Shown here: positions 49,871 through 59,400 of the stretch, one piece after another
How the letters are laid out: every line of letters starts with the position of its first letter
How positions within the stretch are numbered: the first letter of the stretch is position 1
NCBI RefSeq assembly: GCF_052180245.1
Contig: NZ_CP197474.1
Span: 2,790,001 to 2,854,000 of the forward strand
Direction of reading: 5' to 3'
DNA from: Parapusillimonas sp013416435
GTDB lineage: Bacteria; Pseudomonadota; Gammaproteobacteria; Burkholderiales; Burkholderiaceae_B
DNA length: 64,000 bases
Program-made: the position numbers and the translations under genes
The notes under the pieces: generated by a model
Databases searched by the model: none
What the model saw: only the letters and a program-made list of their open reading frames with translations
Told to the model about the DNA's origin: nothing

Positions 49871-51379
49871 TCAACGTTTGCCGACCAGCGAACCCAATAC
49901 CCCGCGCAGCAGCTTGGTTGCGGAACTGCGTATGGCGCTCTTGACGGCCGATTGCACGACGCCATCCCGGCGGCCTCCGCGCGGGCCCGTGGAACCGAAC
50001 AGAAAGTCGTTGACCGAGCCGAGCAGCCCGCCGTCGTCCCCGTTTGCCGCGGTGCCTTTGCCCGCCGACGCCGCGGCCGACCGCGCGGCCTCTTCCGCCC
50101 GCTTTTGCAGGATTTCGTAGGCGAATTCACGATCTATGGATTGCTCGTACTTTCCGGCAAGCAGGGAGCCCGACCGTATCGCCTGTCGCTCGGACTGTGA
50201 TGCGGGGCCGATGCGGCTGCCGGGTGCGACCATCCAGACCCGTTCAGTGATGCAGGGCCGCCCTTTTTCATCCAGCATGGATACCAGTGCCTCGCCCACG
50301 CCCAGCTCCGTGATCGCGGCCTCGATGTCGAGCCCGGGATTCGGGCGCATGGTCTGCGCCGCCGTCTTGACGGCCTTCTGGTCGCGCGGCGTAAAGGCGC
50401 GCAGGGCATGCTGGACGCGATTGCCCAGCTGCCCCAGCACCGTATCGGGAATGTCCAGCGGATTCTGCGTGACGAAATAGACGCCCACGCCCTTGGAGCG
50501 TACAAGCCTGACCACCTGTTCGATTTTCTCGAGCAGGATCCTGGGGGCATCATTGAACAGCAGATGCGCCTCGTCGAAGAAGAAAACGAACTTGGGTTTG
50601 TCGGGGTCTCCGATCTCCGGCAGGCGTTCGTACAGGTCGGACAGCAGCCACAACAGGAAAACGGCATACAGCCGGGGCGACTGCATGAGCTTGTCGGCCG
50701 CCAGCACGTTCACGACGCCCCGGCCGTTCGCATCGATGCGGATCATGTCGAAGACGTCGAGCATGGGTTCGCCGAAGTATTGCTCCGCGCCCTGGCCCTC
50801 CAGGCGCAGCAGGCTGCGCTGTATCGCCCCGATGGAAGCCGAGGACACGTTGCCGTAGCGGACACGGAGTTCGGCAGCGCGATCCGCCACGTTCTGCAGC
50901 ATGGCGCGCAGGTCTTTCAGGTCGAGAATCAATTGGCCTTCGTCGTCGGCCACCTTGAAGACCAGGCTCAGCACGCCTTCCTGCGTGTCATTCAGTTCCA
51001 GCATGCGCGCCAGCAGCAGCGGCCCCATGTCGGATACCGTGGCGCGCACGGGATGCCCTTGTTCGCCGAATATGTCCCAAAGCACCACAGGACTGCCGCC
51101 CCAGGCCGGCTCGGGCAGGCCCAGCTTGGCGAGCCGTTCCTGAAGCTTGGGGCTGGGCTCCGCCGCCTGGGAGATACCGGTCAGGTCGCCTTTCACGTCG
51201 GCCACGAAAACCGGCGTGCCCATGCGTGAAAAGGCTTCGGCGAGCACTTGCAGCGTAACCGTCTTGCCCGTGCCGGTTGCGCCGGTGATGCAGCCATGGC
51301 GATTGGCCAATTGCGGCAGGAGTACGCATTCTGCATGCGCGTTCTTTGCGATGACGACGGGATCGGCCATATTTTCCAT
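49871..51379 (-). CDS. HerA-like (DUF853) P-loop ATPase
   Basis: A 502-residue RecA-fold ATPase of the bipolar helicase-like HerA/DUF853 group. Walker A is ITGATGTGKTVTLQ (about residues 31-44). Walker B is PKFVFFFDEAHLLF (about 260). The arginine-finger region contains SKGVGVYFVTQNPLDIPDTVL. The C-terminus (about 430-500) is Ala-rich and low in complexity. DUF853 proteins are widespread in proteobacteria and have no firm function; DNA processing is suspected. It is divergent from yebC. The start at 51379 gives the known N-terminus. Confidence 0.88.
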   Translation of the reverse strand: MENMADPVVIAKNAHAECVLLPQLANRHGCITGATGTGKTVTLQVLAEAFSRMGTPVFVADVKGDLTGISQAAEPSPKLQERLAKLGLPEPAWGGSPVVLWDIFGEQGHPVRATVSDMGPLLLARMLELNDTQEGVLSLVFKVADDEGQLILDLKDLRAMLQNVADRAAELRVRYGNVSSASIGAIQRSLLRLEGQGAEQYFGEPMLDVFDMIRIDANGRGVVNVLAADKLMQSPRLYAVFLLWLLSDLYERLPEIGDPDKPKFVFFFDEAHLLFNDAPRILLEKIEQVVRLVRSKGVGVYFVTQNPLDIPDTVLGQLGNRVQHALRAFTPRDQKAVKTAAQTMRPNPGLDIEAAITELGVGEALVSMLDEKGRPCITERVWMVAPGSRIGPASQSERQAIRSGSLLAGKYEQSIDREFAYEILQKRAEEAARSAAASAGKGTAANGDDGGLLGSVNDFLFGSTGPRGGRRDGVVQSAVKSAIRSSATKLLRGVLGSLVGKR

Positions 51380-51481
51380 ACACTGCGGACAGGACTGAAA
51401 TCGGAAGCCCAAGTGTAATTCGATGCCCGCCGTTCTGCACGCGCTAAAATGGCTACTTTACCTTTGATTTGATGAGACTTT

Positions 51482-52213
51482 ATGGCCGGTCACAGTAAAT
51501 GGGCGAACATCCAGCACCGAAAAGGTCGCCAAGACGCGAAGCGGGGCAAGCTCTGGACAAAAATCATTCGTGAAATCACCGTCGCGGCGCGCGCCGGCGG
51601 CGCGGATCCGGACGCCAACCCACGTCTGCGCATGGCCTGGGACAAAGCCACCGCAGCCAACATGCCCAAGGACAACGTCCAGCGCGCCATCCAGCGCGGC
51701 GCCGGAGGGGCCGATGGCGCAAACTATGAAGAAGTTCGCTACGAAGGCTACGGCGCCGGCGGCGCGGCGGTCATCGTCGACTGCATGACCGACAACCGCA
51801 CCCGTACCGTGGCGGAAGTGCGCCACGCGCTCAGCAAGCATGGCGGCAACCTGGGCCAGGAAGGCTCGGTGGCGTTCATGTTCAAGCATTGCGGCCAATT
51901 CCTGTTCGCGCCCGGCACACCCGAGGAAAAAGTCATGGAAGTCGCGCTCGAAGCCGGGGCGGAAGACATCCAGACCGACGAGGAAGGCGTGATCGAAGTC
52001 ATCTCCGCACCGGCGGAATACGCAGCGCTGAAGACGGCATTCGAAGAAGCGGGGCTCGTTCCTGAAGTCCAGGGCGTCATCATGAAGGCCCTGAACGAAA
52101 CAGAACTGACCGGCGAGGACGCTGAAAAAACGCAGAAGATGCTCGACGTGCTCGAAGGCCTGGACGACGTCCAGGAGGTTTACACTACCGCCGTCTTCGA
52201 CGAAGCCCAGTAG
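51482..52213 (+). CDS. yebC: YebC/PmpR-family protein
   Basis: A 243-residue YebC-family protein. The N-terminus MAGHSKWANIQHRKGRQDAKRGKLWTK is diagnostic, and IVDCMTDNRTRTVAEVRHALSKHGGNLG is the second family block. Some members bind promoters; recent work on the family also shows ribosome rescue at proline-rich stretches. Length matches the family (about 240). It leads a dense rightward series that continues through purD. Confidence 0.96.
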   Translation: MAGHSKWANIQHRKGRQDAKRGKLWTKIIREITVAARAGGADPDANPRLRMAWDKATAANMPKDNVQRAIQRGAGGADGANYEEVRYEGYGAGGAAVIVDCMTDNRTRTVAEVRHALSKHGGNLGQEGSVAFMFKHCGQFLFAPGTPEEKVMEVALEAGAEDIQTDEEGVIEVISAPAEYAALKTAFEEAGLVPEVQGVIMKALNETELTGEDAEKTQKMLDVLEGLDDVQEVYTTAVFDEAQ

Positions 52214-52283
52214 CACGTCCGCGCCCCGGCCCGACACCCATCCATACAACTTTGCCCCGCAAGGGGCCATCAAGCTCGAATCT

Positions 52284-53582
52284 ATGAAACTTCTCGTTAT
52301 CGGCGGCGGCGGCCGTGAACATGCTCTCGCGTGGCGCCTGGCCCAGTCTCCCCGGGTCCAAACCGTATTTGTCGCGCCCGGCAACGGCGGCACCGCCACT
52401 CACGCCCAGATGCGGAACATCGCCATCACCTCGGTCGACGAGCTTGTAAAATTCGCCCAGTCCGAAAAAATCGCCTTTACCGTTGTTGGCCCCGAAGCAC
52501 CGCTTGCCGCCGGCGTGGTCGACGCATTCCGCGCCGCCGGCCTGAAGATCTTCGGTCCCACCAAGGAAGCGGCCCAGCTGGAAAGCTCCAAGGACTATGC
52601 CAAGGCTTTCATGGTCCGCCACAGCATTCCTACCGCCGCCTATCAAACCTTCACCGATCCGGCGCCGGCCAAGGACTACATCGCGCAACAGGGCGCACCC
52701 ATTGTCGTCAAGGCCGACGGCCTGGCCGCCGGCAAAGGCGTCGTCGTCGCTGAAACCGTGGAAGAAGCCCAGCGCGCCATCGACATGATGCTGGGCGACG
52801 GCACTTTCGGCGAGGCGGGCGCCCGCGTCGTCATCGAAGAATGCCTGCAAGGCGAAGAGGCCAGCTTCATCGTCATGTGCGACGGCCAGCACACGCTGGC
52901 GCTGGCCACCAGCCAGGACCACAAGCGACTGAAGGACGGCGACCAGGGTCCCAATACCGGCGGCATGGGCGCATATTCGCCCGCCCCCATCATCACGCCC
53001 GCGCTGCATAACCGCATCATGCGCGAAGTCATCCAGCCGACCATCGCAGGCATGGCCAAAGACGGCCTGCCCTATACCGGCTTCCTGTACGCCGGCCTGA
53101 TGATCGGCCAAGGCGCCGATGCGAGCCGCCCGCTCAAAGTGCTGGAATTCAATTGCCGCATGGGCGATCCCGAAACCCAGCCCATCATGATGCGGATCAA
53201 AAGCGATCTTACCCATGTGTTCGAACTCGCGATCGCCGGCAAGCTGGACCAGGCCGATATCGAGTGGGATCGCCGCACGGCGTTGGGCGTCGTCATGGCT
53301 GCCAAGAACTATCCCGACACTCCGCGCACGGGCGATGCCATCGAGCGACTGGCGCAGGACACCGACGAGTGCGTCACCTTCCACGCCGGCACCCGCCTCG
53401 AGGACGGCGTGCTCAAGACCTCGGGCGGCCGCGTGCTGTGCGTCACCGTCCTGGCGGACTCCGTGAAACGGGCGCAGGCTTCGGCCTACGCCGCCATCGC
53501 CCAGACCCATTTCGACGGACAGCAATACCGCAGCGATATCGGCTGGCGCGCCGTGTCCGCCACGGGCGGATCCTCTGCCTGA
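52284..53582 (+). CDS. purD: Phosphoribosylamine-glycine ligase
   Basis: PurD makes GAR from phosphoribosylamine, glycine and ATP in purine synthesis. The 432-residue ATP-grasp protein starts MKLLVIGGGGREHALAWRL and shows the ATP-binding segment PIVVKADGLAAGKGVVVAE, the GEEASFIVMCDG strand and the metal-site block VLEFNCRMGDPETQPIMMR. Length matches E. coli PurD (429). The hemF gene follows 31 bases downstream. Confidence 0.97.
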   Translation: MKLLVIGGGGREHALAWRLAQSPRVQTVFVAPGNGGTATHAQMRNIAITSVDELVKFAQSEKIAFTVVGPEAPLAAGVVDAFRAAGLKIFGPTKEAAQLESSKDYAKAFMVRHSIPTAAYQTFTDPAPAKDYIAQQGAPIVVKADGLAAGKGVVVAETVEEAQRAIDMMLGDGTFGEAGARVVIEECLQGEEASFIVMCDGQHTLALATSQDHKRLKDGDQGPNTGGMGAYSPAPIITPALHNRIMREVIQPTIAGMAKDGLPYTGFLYAGLMIGQGADASRPLKVLEFNCRMGDPETQPIMMRIKSDLTHVFELAIAGKLDQADIEWDRRTALGVVMAAKNYPDTPRTGDAIERLAQDTDECVTFHAGTRLEDGVLKTSGGRVLCVTVLADSVKRAQASAYAAIAQTHFDGQQYRSDIGWRAVSATGGSSA

Positions 53583-53613
53583 AAGCGGATTCCTTCTCAA
53601 TACAAGGACCACT

Positions 53614-54519
53614 ATGACCGTTCCAATTTCAGTCGCCTACGATTATTTTCTCGACCTGCAGTCGCGGATCGTACGAGCTCTCGAAGAGGCTGACGGCAGC
53701 GAGTTCAACACCGACCAATGGACGCGCGACGAAGGCGGAGGCGGCCTGTCGCGCTATCTGGAAGGCGGGCCGCTGTTCGAGCGGGCGGGCGTACTGTTCA
53801 GCCATGTGCGTGGCAAAACGCTGCCGCCATCGGCAAGCGCGCACCGCAGCGAACTGGCGGGAAGGTCGTGGGAAGCCATGGGCGTGTCCATGGTCTTGCA
53901 TCCGCGCAATCCGTACGTCCCTACCACGCACATGAACGTTCGCCTGTTCGTGGCGCACGCGCCGCATGACGGCGGGGCCGACGTATTCTGGTTTGGCGGC
54001 GGCCTCGATCTGACGCCCTACTACCCTTTCGAAGAGGATGCGCGCCATTTCCACCAGACATGCCACGATGCGCTTCAGCCTTTCGGCCCTGAGAAGTATC
54101 CGGCTTACAAAAAATGGTGCGACGAGTACTTCTATCTTAAGCACCGCAAGGAAACGCGCGGCATAGGCGGCATTTTCTTCGACGACCTGAACGAGGGCGG
54201 CTTCGATCACAGCTTCGCCTTGACGCGCGCGGTGGGCGACTGCTTCCTGAACGCTTACATGCCCATCGTGGAAAAGCGCCGGGGCACCGAGTACACCGAA
54301 AGGCAGCGCGACTTCCAGGCCTATCGTCGCGGGCGCTACGTGGAGTTCAACCTGGTGCTCGATCGGGGCACCCTGTTCGGGCTCCAGTCGGGTGGCCGCA
54401 CGGAGTCCATTCTTCTTTCCATGCCGCCCACCGCCAACTGGCGCTATTGCTGGACACCCAAAGAAAACTCGGCCGAAGCCGAACTCTACGATTACCTGAA
54501 GCCGCGCGAATGGCTATAA
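53614..54519 (+). CDS. hemF: Oxygen-dependent coproporphyrinogen III oxidase
   Basis: HemF converts coproporphyrinogen III to protoporphyrinogen IX with O2 in haem synthesis. The 301-residue protein has GGGGLSRYLEGGPLFERAGV-type entry, the HPRNPYVPTTHMNVR motif with the catalytic-site His/Arg, and FGGGLDLTPYYPFEEDARHFH. Length matches E. coli HemF (299). Its last codons overlap the start of nadD by 10 bases. Confidence 0.97.
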   Translation: MTVPISVAYDYFLDLQSRIVRALEEADGSEFNTDQWTRDEGGGGLSRYLEGGPLFERAGVLFSHVRGKTLPPSASAHRSELAGRSWEAMGVSMVLHPRNPYVPTTHMNVRLFVAHAPHDGGADVFWFGGGLDLTPYYPFEEDARHFHQTCHDALQPFGPEKYPAYKKWCDEYFYLKHRKETRGIGGIFFDDLNEGGFDHSFALTRAVGDCFLNAYMPIVEKRRGTEYTERQRDFQAYRRGRYVEFNLVLDRGTLFGLQSGGRTESILLSMPPTANWRYCWTPKENSAEAELYDYLKPREWL

Positions 54520-55112
54520 AGATCGGCCTGCTGGGTGGTAGCTTCGATCCCGTCCATCTCGCGCATGTCGCCTTGGCGGAAGCGGCCTGGCAGGCGCTGG
54601 AACTGGACAAGGTCGAACTCGTACCCGCCGCCGATCCCTGGCAAAGACGCCCGTTGGCCGCCAGCGCGCCGCACCGGCTCGCGATGCTGGAGATCGCCAT
54701 CCGGCGCCGGCCTCGCCTGGCGGTCAACGACGTCGAAATACGCCGGGGCGGGAAGACCTACACCGTGGACACGCTGCGCCAACTTTCCCGCGGTCCCGAG
54801 TATTATTGGATATTGGGTTCCGATCAACTGGCCAATTTCTGCTCATGGCACGACTGGCGGGAAGTTTCCCGGCTGGCCCGGCTGGTCGTGGCCCAGAGGC
54901 CGGGCAGCACGCTGGAGCCGCCGCCGGCATTGCAGACTCACCTTGAAATCTTGGGGCGACGGCTGGCCATCCTGCCGTTCAAACCGCAAACCATCTCGTC
55001 CACCCAGGTACGCGAACGCCTGGCCACGGGACAATCCACCAGCGGCATGCTGGATGCCGAGGTCGCCGAGTACATACGGCGTCACGGGCTATACAGCGCC
55101 GCCGACGTTTAA
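54510..55112 (+). CDS. nadD: Nicotinate-nucleotide adenylyltransferase
   Basis: NadD adenylates nicotinate mononucleotide in NAD synthesis. The 200-residue nucleotidyltransferase starts MAIKIGLLGGSFDPVHLAH, with the GSFDPVHxGH-type ATP motif, and ends with the ISSTQVRERLATGQ motif. WILGSDQLANFCSWHDW is the substrate-site block. The start at 54510 gives the exact family N-terminus, overlapping the hemF end. Confidence 0.96.
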   Translation: MAIKIGLLGGSFDPVHLAHVALAEAAWQALELDKVELVPAADPWQRRPLAASAPHRLAMLEIAIRRRPRLAVNDVEIRRGGKTYTVDTLRQLSRGPEYYWILGSDQLANFCSWHDWREVSRLARLVVAQRPGSTLEPPPALQTHLEILGRRLAILPFKPQTISSTQVRERLATGQSTSGMLDAEVAEYIRRHGLYSAADV

Positions 55113-55134
55113 CGACACGATAAAACACCACTCT

Positions 55135-55539
55135 ATGGATATTCAAAAAATGCAACGCCTGGTCATCGACGCGCTGGAAGACGTCAAGGCGCTGGACATC
55201 AAGGTGTTCAACACCTCCCACATCACCGGTCTCTTCGACCGCGTCATCATCGCCAGCGGCAGCTCCAACCGCCAGACACGGTCGATTGCATCCAACGTCG
55301 CGAACAAGGCTCGCGAGCACAAGATTCCCATCATCGCGTACGAAGGCGAGGACACCGGGGAATGGGTGCTGATCGACCTGGGCGACATCGTCGTACATTG
55401 CATGCAGCCCGAAGTCCGGCTGTACTACAACCTGGAAGAAATATGGGGAGGCAAGCCGGTGCGCGTCAAGTTGCTGCCCCAGTCGACGCAGCCCTACATG
55501 CCTTCGGCCTTCAACTACAGCGACGACGATGACGCCTGA
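55135..55539 (+). CDS. rsfS: Ribosomal silencing factor RsfS
   Basis: RsfS binds ribosomal protein L14 and blocks subunit joining when nutrients are short. The 134-residue product shows LDIKVFNTSHITGLFDRVIIASGSSNRQ and GEWVLIDLGDIVVHCMQPEVRLYYNLEEIW, both conserved in the family. It lies 22 bases after nadD and 3 before rlmH, the usual nadD-rsfS-rlmH order. An acidic tail of five Asp-rich residues ends the protein. Confidence 0.95.
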   Translation: MDIQKMQRLVIDALEDVKALDIKVFNTSHITGLFDRVIIASGSSNRQTRSIASNVANKAREHKIPIIAYEGEDTGEWVLIDLGDIVVHCMQPEVRLYYNLEEIWGGKPVRVKLLPQSTQPYMPSAFNYSDDDDA

Positions 55540-55542
55540 GCC

Positions 55543-56013
55543 ATGAAGCTTATCGTCGTCGCCGTTGGCGTCCGCATGCCGGACTGGGTGGAAACCGGCT
55601 GGAAGGAATACGCCCGCCGGCTGCCCGGCGACTGTCCGCTGGAGCTTAAGGAAATCAAGCCCGAACCGCGAACGTCGGGAAAAACGGCCGCCCAGATGAT
55701 GCAGGCCGAGGCCCGGCGTATCGAAGCCGCCATCCCGCCCGGCGCGCTGCGCATCGCCCTGGACGAGCACGGCAAGGACATCAGCACCATGGCGCTCGCC
55801 CGGGAGCTTGAAAATTGGCGCGCGAGCGGGCAGGATATCGTTTTCCTGATTGGTGGTCCGGACGGCCTGGATGCCGAGCTCAAGCGCAGCTGCCATGGCA
55901 AGCTGCGGCTGTCATCGCTGACGCTGCCGCACCCGATGGTGCGCGTGCTGCTGGCGGAGCAGCTGTATCGCGCCTGGTCCATCATGACAGGCCACCCCTA
56001 TCACCGCGCATAA
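55543..56013 (+). CDS. rlmH: 23S rRNA pseudouridine-1915 N3-methyltransferase
   Basis: RlmH methylates m3-pseudouridine 1915 in helix 69 of 23S rRNA using S-adenosylmethionine. The 156-residue SPOUT protein starts MKLIVVAVGVRMPDWVETGWKEYARRLP, and its knot region reads DIVFLIGGPDGLDAELK followed by LSSLTLPHPMVRVLLAEQLYRAWSI, the C-terminal knot segment ending in HPYHRA. Length matches the family (155). Confidence 0.96.
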   Translation: MKLIVVAVGVRMPDWVETGWKEYARRLPGDCPLELKEIKPEPRTSGKTAAQMMQAEARRIEAAIPPGALRIALDEHGKDISTMALARELENWRASGQDIVFLIGGPDGLDAELKRSCHGKLRLSSLTLPHPMVRVLLAEQLYRAWSIMTGHPYHRA

Positions 56014-56031
56014 GCGCAGGAGCCTCCATCA

Positions 56032-57486
56032 ATGAGTCCAACCAACGCGCCGCGGCGCCGCACGAAAATCGTCGCAACGCTCGGACCCGCCAGCAGCAGC
56101 CCCGACAGCATCGAAGCGCTCATTCTCGCGGGCATGGACGTGGCCCGGCTGAACTTTTCGCACGGCAGCGCCGACGACCACCGCAGCCGCGCCGAGCTGG
56201 TGCGCAGCCTTGCCGAACGGCATGGCCGGTTCGTGGCGATCATGGGCGACCTGCAGGGGCCGAAGATACGCATTGCGCGCTTCAAGAACCAGGCGGTGGT
56301 GCTGAAGGTCGGACAGCGCTTCACGCTTTCCAATCAACACCCCTCCGGCGAAGGCGATGAGACCATCGTCGGTATCGACTACCCCAGCCTGGTTCAGGAC
56401 TGCCATCCCGGCGACGAGCTCCTGCTCGACGACGGCCGGGTGGTGCTGTCCGTCGATACCGTCGAGGAACACGCGGTACACACCACGGTCACCGTGGGGG
56501 GGCCGCTTTCTAACAACAAGGGCATCAATCGCCGCGGCGGCGGCATCTCGGCCCCCAGCCTCACCGACAAGGACCGCGAAGACATCAAGCTGGCCGCCGA
56601 GCTGGACATGGACTACATCGCCGTCTCGTTTCCCCGGTATGGCAGCGATATCCAGGAAGCGCGCAAGCTCGTCCAGGAAGCGGGAAGCAAAGCCTGGATC
56701 ATTGCCAAGATCGAACGCGCCGAAGCAGTGGCGGACGACCGTGCGCTGGATGCCATCATCAAGGTCAGCGACGGCGTCATGGTCGCCCGAGGCGACCTCG
56801 GCGTCGAGATCGGCGACGCCCGGCTGGTGGGCATCCAAAAACGCATCATCCAGCACGCCCGCACACACAACAAGCTGGTGATCACGGCAACGCAGATGAT
56901 GGAATCCATGGTGGGTAGCCCCATGCCAACCCGCGCCGAGGTCTCCGACGTCGCCAATGCGGTGCTCGACTACACCGACGCCGTCATGCTTTCCGCCGAG
57001 ACCGCTTCGGGCCAATATCCCGTCGACGCCGTCAAGGCCATGGCCCGCGTCTGCCTGGGCGCCGAACAGGAACCCACCACCACCCGCTCCGGCCACCGTC
57101 TCGGGGAAACCTTCTCGCGCTGCGACGAAACCATCGCCCTCTCGGCGATGTATGCCGCCAACCATTTCCCCGGCATCAAGGCCATCATCAGCCTCACCGA
57201 AAGCGGCCATACGCCGCTGATCATGTCGCGCATCCGTTCAGGCGTGCCCATTTACTGCTATACGCGGCATCCCCGCACGCAGCGGCGGGCCGCCATGTTC
57301 CGCGGCGTCTACACCGTGCCTTTCGATGCCGCCAAGATCGATCCCGCAGAGGTCAGCGACCAGGCCATCGATCGCCTGAAGACGCAGGCGCTACTGCGCA
57401 AGGGCGACTGGATCATCCTCACAAAAGGGGATTTCTACAGCAACAGCGGCGGAACCAACGGGATGAAGATCCTCAAAGTGAAATAG
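56032..57486 (+). CDS. pyk: Pyruvate kinase
   Basis: Pyruvate kinase makes pyruvate and ATP from PEP in the last glycolytic step. The 484-residue protein starts with RRTKIVATLGPASSSPDSIEALILAGMDVARLNFSHG and has the active-site lysine region WIIAKIERAEAV, the ARGDLGVEIG loop and the ATQMMESMVGSPMPTRAEVSDVANAVLDYTDAVMLSAETASG block. It resembles the PykA type. The maf gene begins 8 bases later. Confidence 0.96.
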   Translation: MSPTNAPRRRTKIVATLGPASSSPDSIEALILAGMDVARLNFSHGSADDHRSRAELVRSLAERHGRFVAIMGDLQGPKIRIARFKNQAVVLKVGQRFTLSNQHPSGEGDETIVGIDYPSLVQDCHPGDELLLDDGRVVLSVDTVEEHAVHTTVTVGGPLSNNKGINRRGGGISAPSLTDKDREDIKLAAELDMDYIAVSFPRYGSDIQEARKLVQEAGSKAWIIAKIERAEAVADDRALDAIIKVSDGVMVARGDLGVEIGDARLVGIQKRIIQHARTHNKLVITATQMMESMVGSPMPTRAEVSDVANAVLDYTDAVMLSAETASGQYPVDAVKAMARVCLGAEQEPTTTRSGHRLGETFSRCDETIALSAMYAANHFPGIKAIISLTESGHTPLIMSRIRSGVPIYCYTRHPRTQRRAAMFRGVYTVPFDAAKIDPAEVSDQAIDRLKTQALLRKGDWIILTKGDFYSNSGGTNGMKILKVK

Positions 57487-57494
57487 GGGCGCGC

Positions 57495-58091
57495 ATGAGC
57501 TTTCCAAGCATTTATCTCGCCTCCGGCAGCCCACGGCGCCATGAGATCCTGCTGCAGATGGGCGTCGACCACGACGTCCTCAATATACCGGCCCCGCCGG
57601 GCGAAGACGAACCCTGGCTGCCGGGCGAAGATGCTGCTGTCTATGTCAGGCGGACCGCGCGGGAAAAGGCCATTCGCGCCCGTGCCTGGGTGGCTGTGCA
57701 ACACGCCTCCGTCGACGCGAATCGACCGATACTCACGGCCGATACCACCGTGATCCTGGAAGGCGATATCCTGGGCAAGCCTGACGATGAACAGCATGCC
57801 TGGCAATTGCTTGCCCGCCTGTCGGGCACCACGCACGCCGTGCACACCGCCGTCGTGCTGTCCGCGGGCGAGCGCTTGCTCGAAGACGTCTCCATCACGG
57901 AGGTCCGTTTCAAGACGCTGACCGATGCCGAGATCCATGACTATTGCGCCAGCGGCGAACCCATGGGCAAGGCCGGCGCCTATGGAATACAAGGGAAAGC
58001 GGGCATGTTCATCGAGCACATATCCGGCAGCTATACGGGCGTCATGGGGCTACCGATGTTCGAGACGGCAAGGCTGCTGCGTCGGCTCTGA
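57495..58091 (+). CDS. maf: Maf-family nucleoside-triphosphate pyrophosphatase (dTTP/UTP type)
   Basis: A 198-residue Maf protein. SIYLASGSPRRHEILLQMGV is the N-terminal substrate loop. ADTTVILEGDILGKPDD holds the catalytic Asp. KAGAYGIQGKAGMFIEHISGSYTGVMGLP is the C-terminal block that marks the YhdE branch, which hydrolyses dTTP, UTP and modified nucleotides. It ends the rightward housekeeping series. A palindromic repeat follows 12 bases later. Confidence 0.93.
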   Translation: MSFPSIYLASGSPRRHEILLQMGVDHDVLNIPAPPGEDEPWLPGEDAAVYVRRTAREKAIRARAWVAVQHASVDANRPILTADTTVILEGDILGKPDDEQHAWQLLARLSGTTHAVHTAVVLSAGERLLEDVSITEVRFKTLTDAEIHDYCASGEPMGKAGAYGIQGKAGMFIEHISGSYTGVMGLPMFETARLLRRL

Positions 58092-58103
58092 CGGCAGTTT
58101 GGA

Positions 58104-58133
58104 GGGGTCAGACCCCGTACGGGGTCTGACCCC
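58104..58133. repeat. Palindromic repeat at maf/CoA-transferase junction
   Basis: A perfect full copy with centre GTAC lies in the 48-base gap between two convergent stop codons. Confidence 0.95.
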
Positions 58134-58139
58134 ATCGCA

Positions 58140-59348
58140 TCACTCCACCGCCCCCGCCTTGAACAAGGCATCGATTTCCGCGTCACCGTAACCATACTCG
58201 CGCAGCAGCTCGCGCGTATGTTCGCCCAGCATCGGCGCCGGCCGGGTGATCTGTGTGGGCGTGCGTGAAAAATGGATGGGGCATCCCAGCGCCCGCGTCT
58301 TGCCGGCTTGCGGATGGTCCAGCTCCAGCACCATGTTGCGTGCCAACGCCTGTGGATGCGTCAATGCCTGCCCTATCGTGTGCACCGGACCCACTGGAAC
58401 ACCCGCCCGGTCGAAAGCCTCCAGCCAATGGCTTTGATCATGCTGCGACAGCACCGCTTCCATTTCCACGGTGAGAGTCGCCAGATTCTCCATGCGGGCC
58501 GTATTGGTGGAAAATCGCGGATCGTCGCGCCATTCCGGATGGCCGAGGACCTCGGCGATGCGCTCCCAGTTCGCCTGGTTGGCGCCTCCGATATTGATCC
58601 AGCCGTCCAGGGTCCTGAAAGCCTGATACGGCGCGGCAAGCAGGTGCGCCGAACCGGTCGGCCCCGGTGACTCGCCGGTCGCGAAGAACATGGCCGCATG
58701 CCAATAGGTCTGCTGCATCGCGGCCTCCATGAGCGAAGTATCCACCACCTGCCCTTCACCGGTGCGCAATTTGTGCGCATACGCGGCGGCGATGCCCAGG
58801 GCGGCCAGTATGCCGGCATTGGTGTCGGCGATGGAGTTTCCCGTCTTGACCGGCGGGCCGCCCGGCTCGCCGGTGATCGACATGATCCCGGAGAATCCCT
58901 GGGCGATGAGGTCGAAGCCGCCTTTGTCGCCGTATGGGCCGTCGCGGCCATAGCCCGATACCGCGCAGTAGATCAGGCCCGGGTTGATGCGCGACAGGAC
59001 CTCATCGTAGCCGAGGCCCAGCTTCTCCAACGTGCCGCGACGGTAGTTTTCCGTCAGGACATCCGCCTTCTCGACCATGCGCAGCAGGATTTCCCTGCCC
59101 TGCTCGGTCTTGAGATTGAGCGCAATGCCTCGCTTGTTGCGGTTCAGGATCATGAAGGGCGCGGACACACCGTTGACGCGAGGCTCTTTGTAGCCGCGGG
59201 AATCGTCCCCGCCGGGCAGCTTTTCCACCTTGATGACGTCTGCCCCCATGTCGGCCAGCATCATCCCGCAGGTCGGCCCGGCCATGATCTGCGCGAGCTC
59301 GAGCACGCGCATGCCGCTCAGCGGACCTGTATGTTTCGATTTCGTCAT
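58140..59348 (-). CDS. CaiB/BaiF-family (class III) CoA-transferase
   Basis: A 402-residue CoA-transferase. GMRVLELAQIMAGPTCGMMLADMGADVIKVEKLPGGDDSRGY is the N-terminal family block. SGYGRDGPYGDKGGFDLIAQG is the second, and the catalytic Asp is probably that of SIADTNAG (about residue 175). Members move CoA between carboxylic acids, or between an acyl-CoA and an acid. The start at 59348 has an AAAGG upstream; a longer frame extends beyond it. It is the last gene of the TctCBA operon, after the crotonase, so it likely activates the imported acid. Confidence 0.9.
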   Translation of the reverse strand: MTKSKHTGPLSGMRVLELAQIMAGPTCGMMLADMGADVIKVEKLPGGDDSRGYKEPRVNGVSAPFMILNRNKRGIALNLKTEQGREILLRMVEKADVLTENYRRGTLEKLGLGYDEVLSRINPGLIYCAVSGYGRDGPYGDKGGFDLIAQGFSGIMSITGEPGGPPVKTGNSIADTNAGILAALGIAAAYAHKLRTGEGQVVDTSLMEAAMQQTYWHAAMFFATGESPGPTGSAHLLAAPYQAFRTLDGWINIGGANQANWERIAEVLGHPEWRDDPRFSTNTARMENLATLTVEMEAVLSQHDQSHWLEAFDRAGVPVGPVHTIGQALTHPQALARNMVLELDHPQAGKTRALGCPIHFSRTPTQITRPAPMLGEHTRELLREYGYGDAEIDALFKAGAVE

Positions 59349-59400
59349 TCTTCGACCTTTGTGCTTGCGTAAGGCCATGCCGCCATGCGGCATGGCGCGG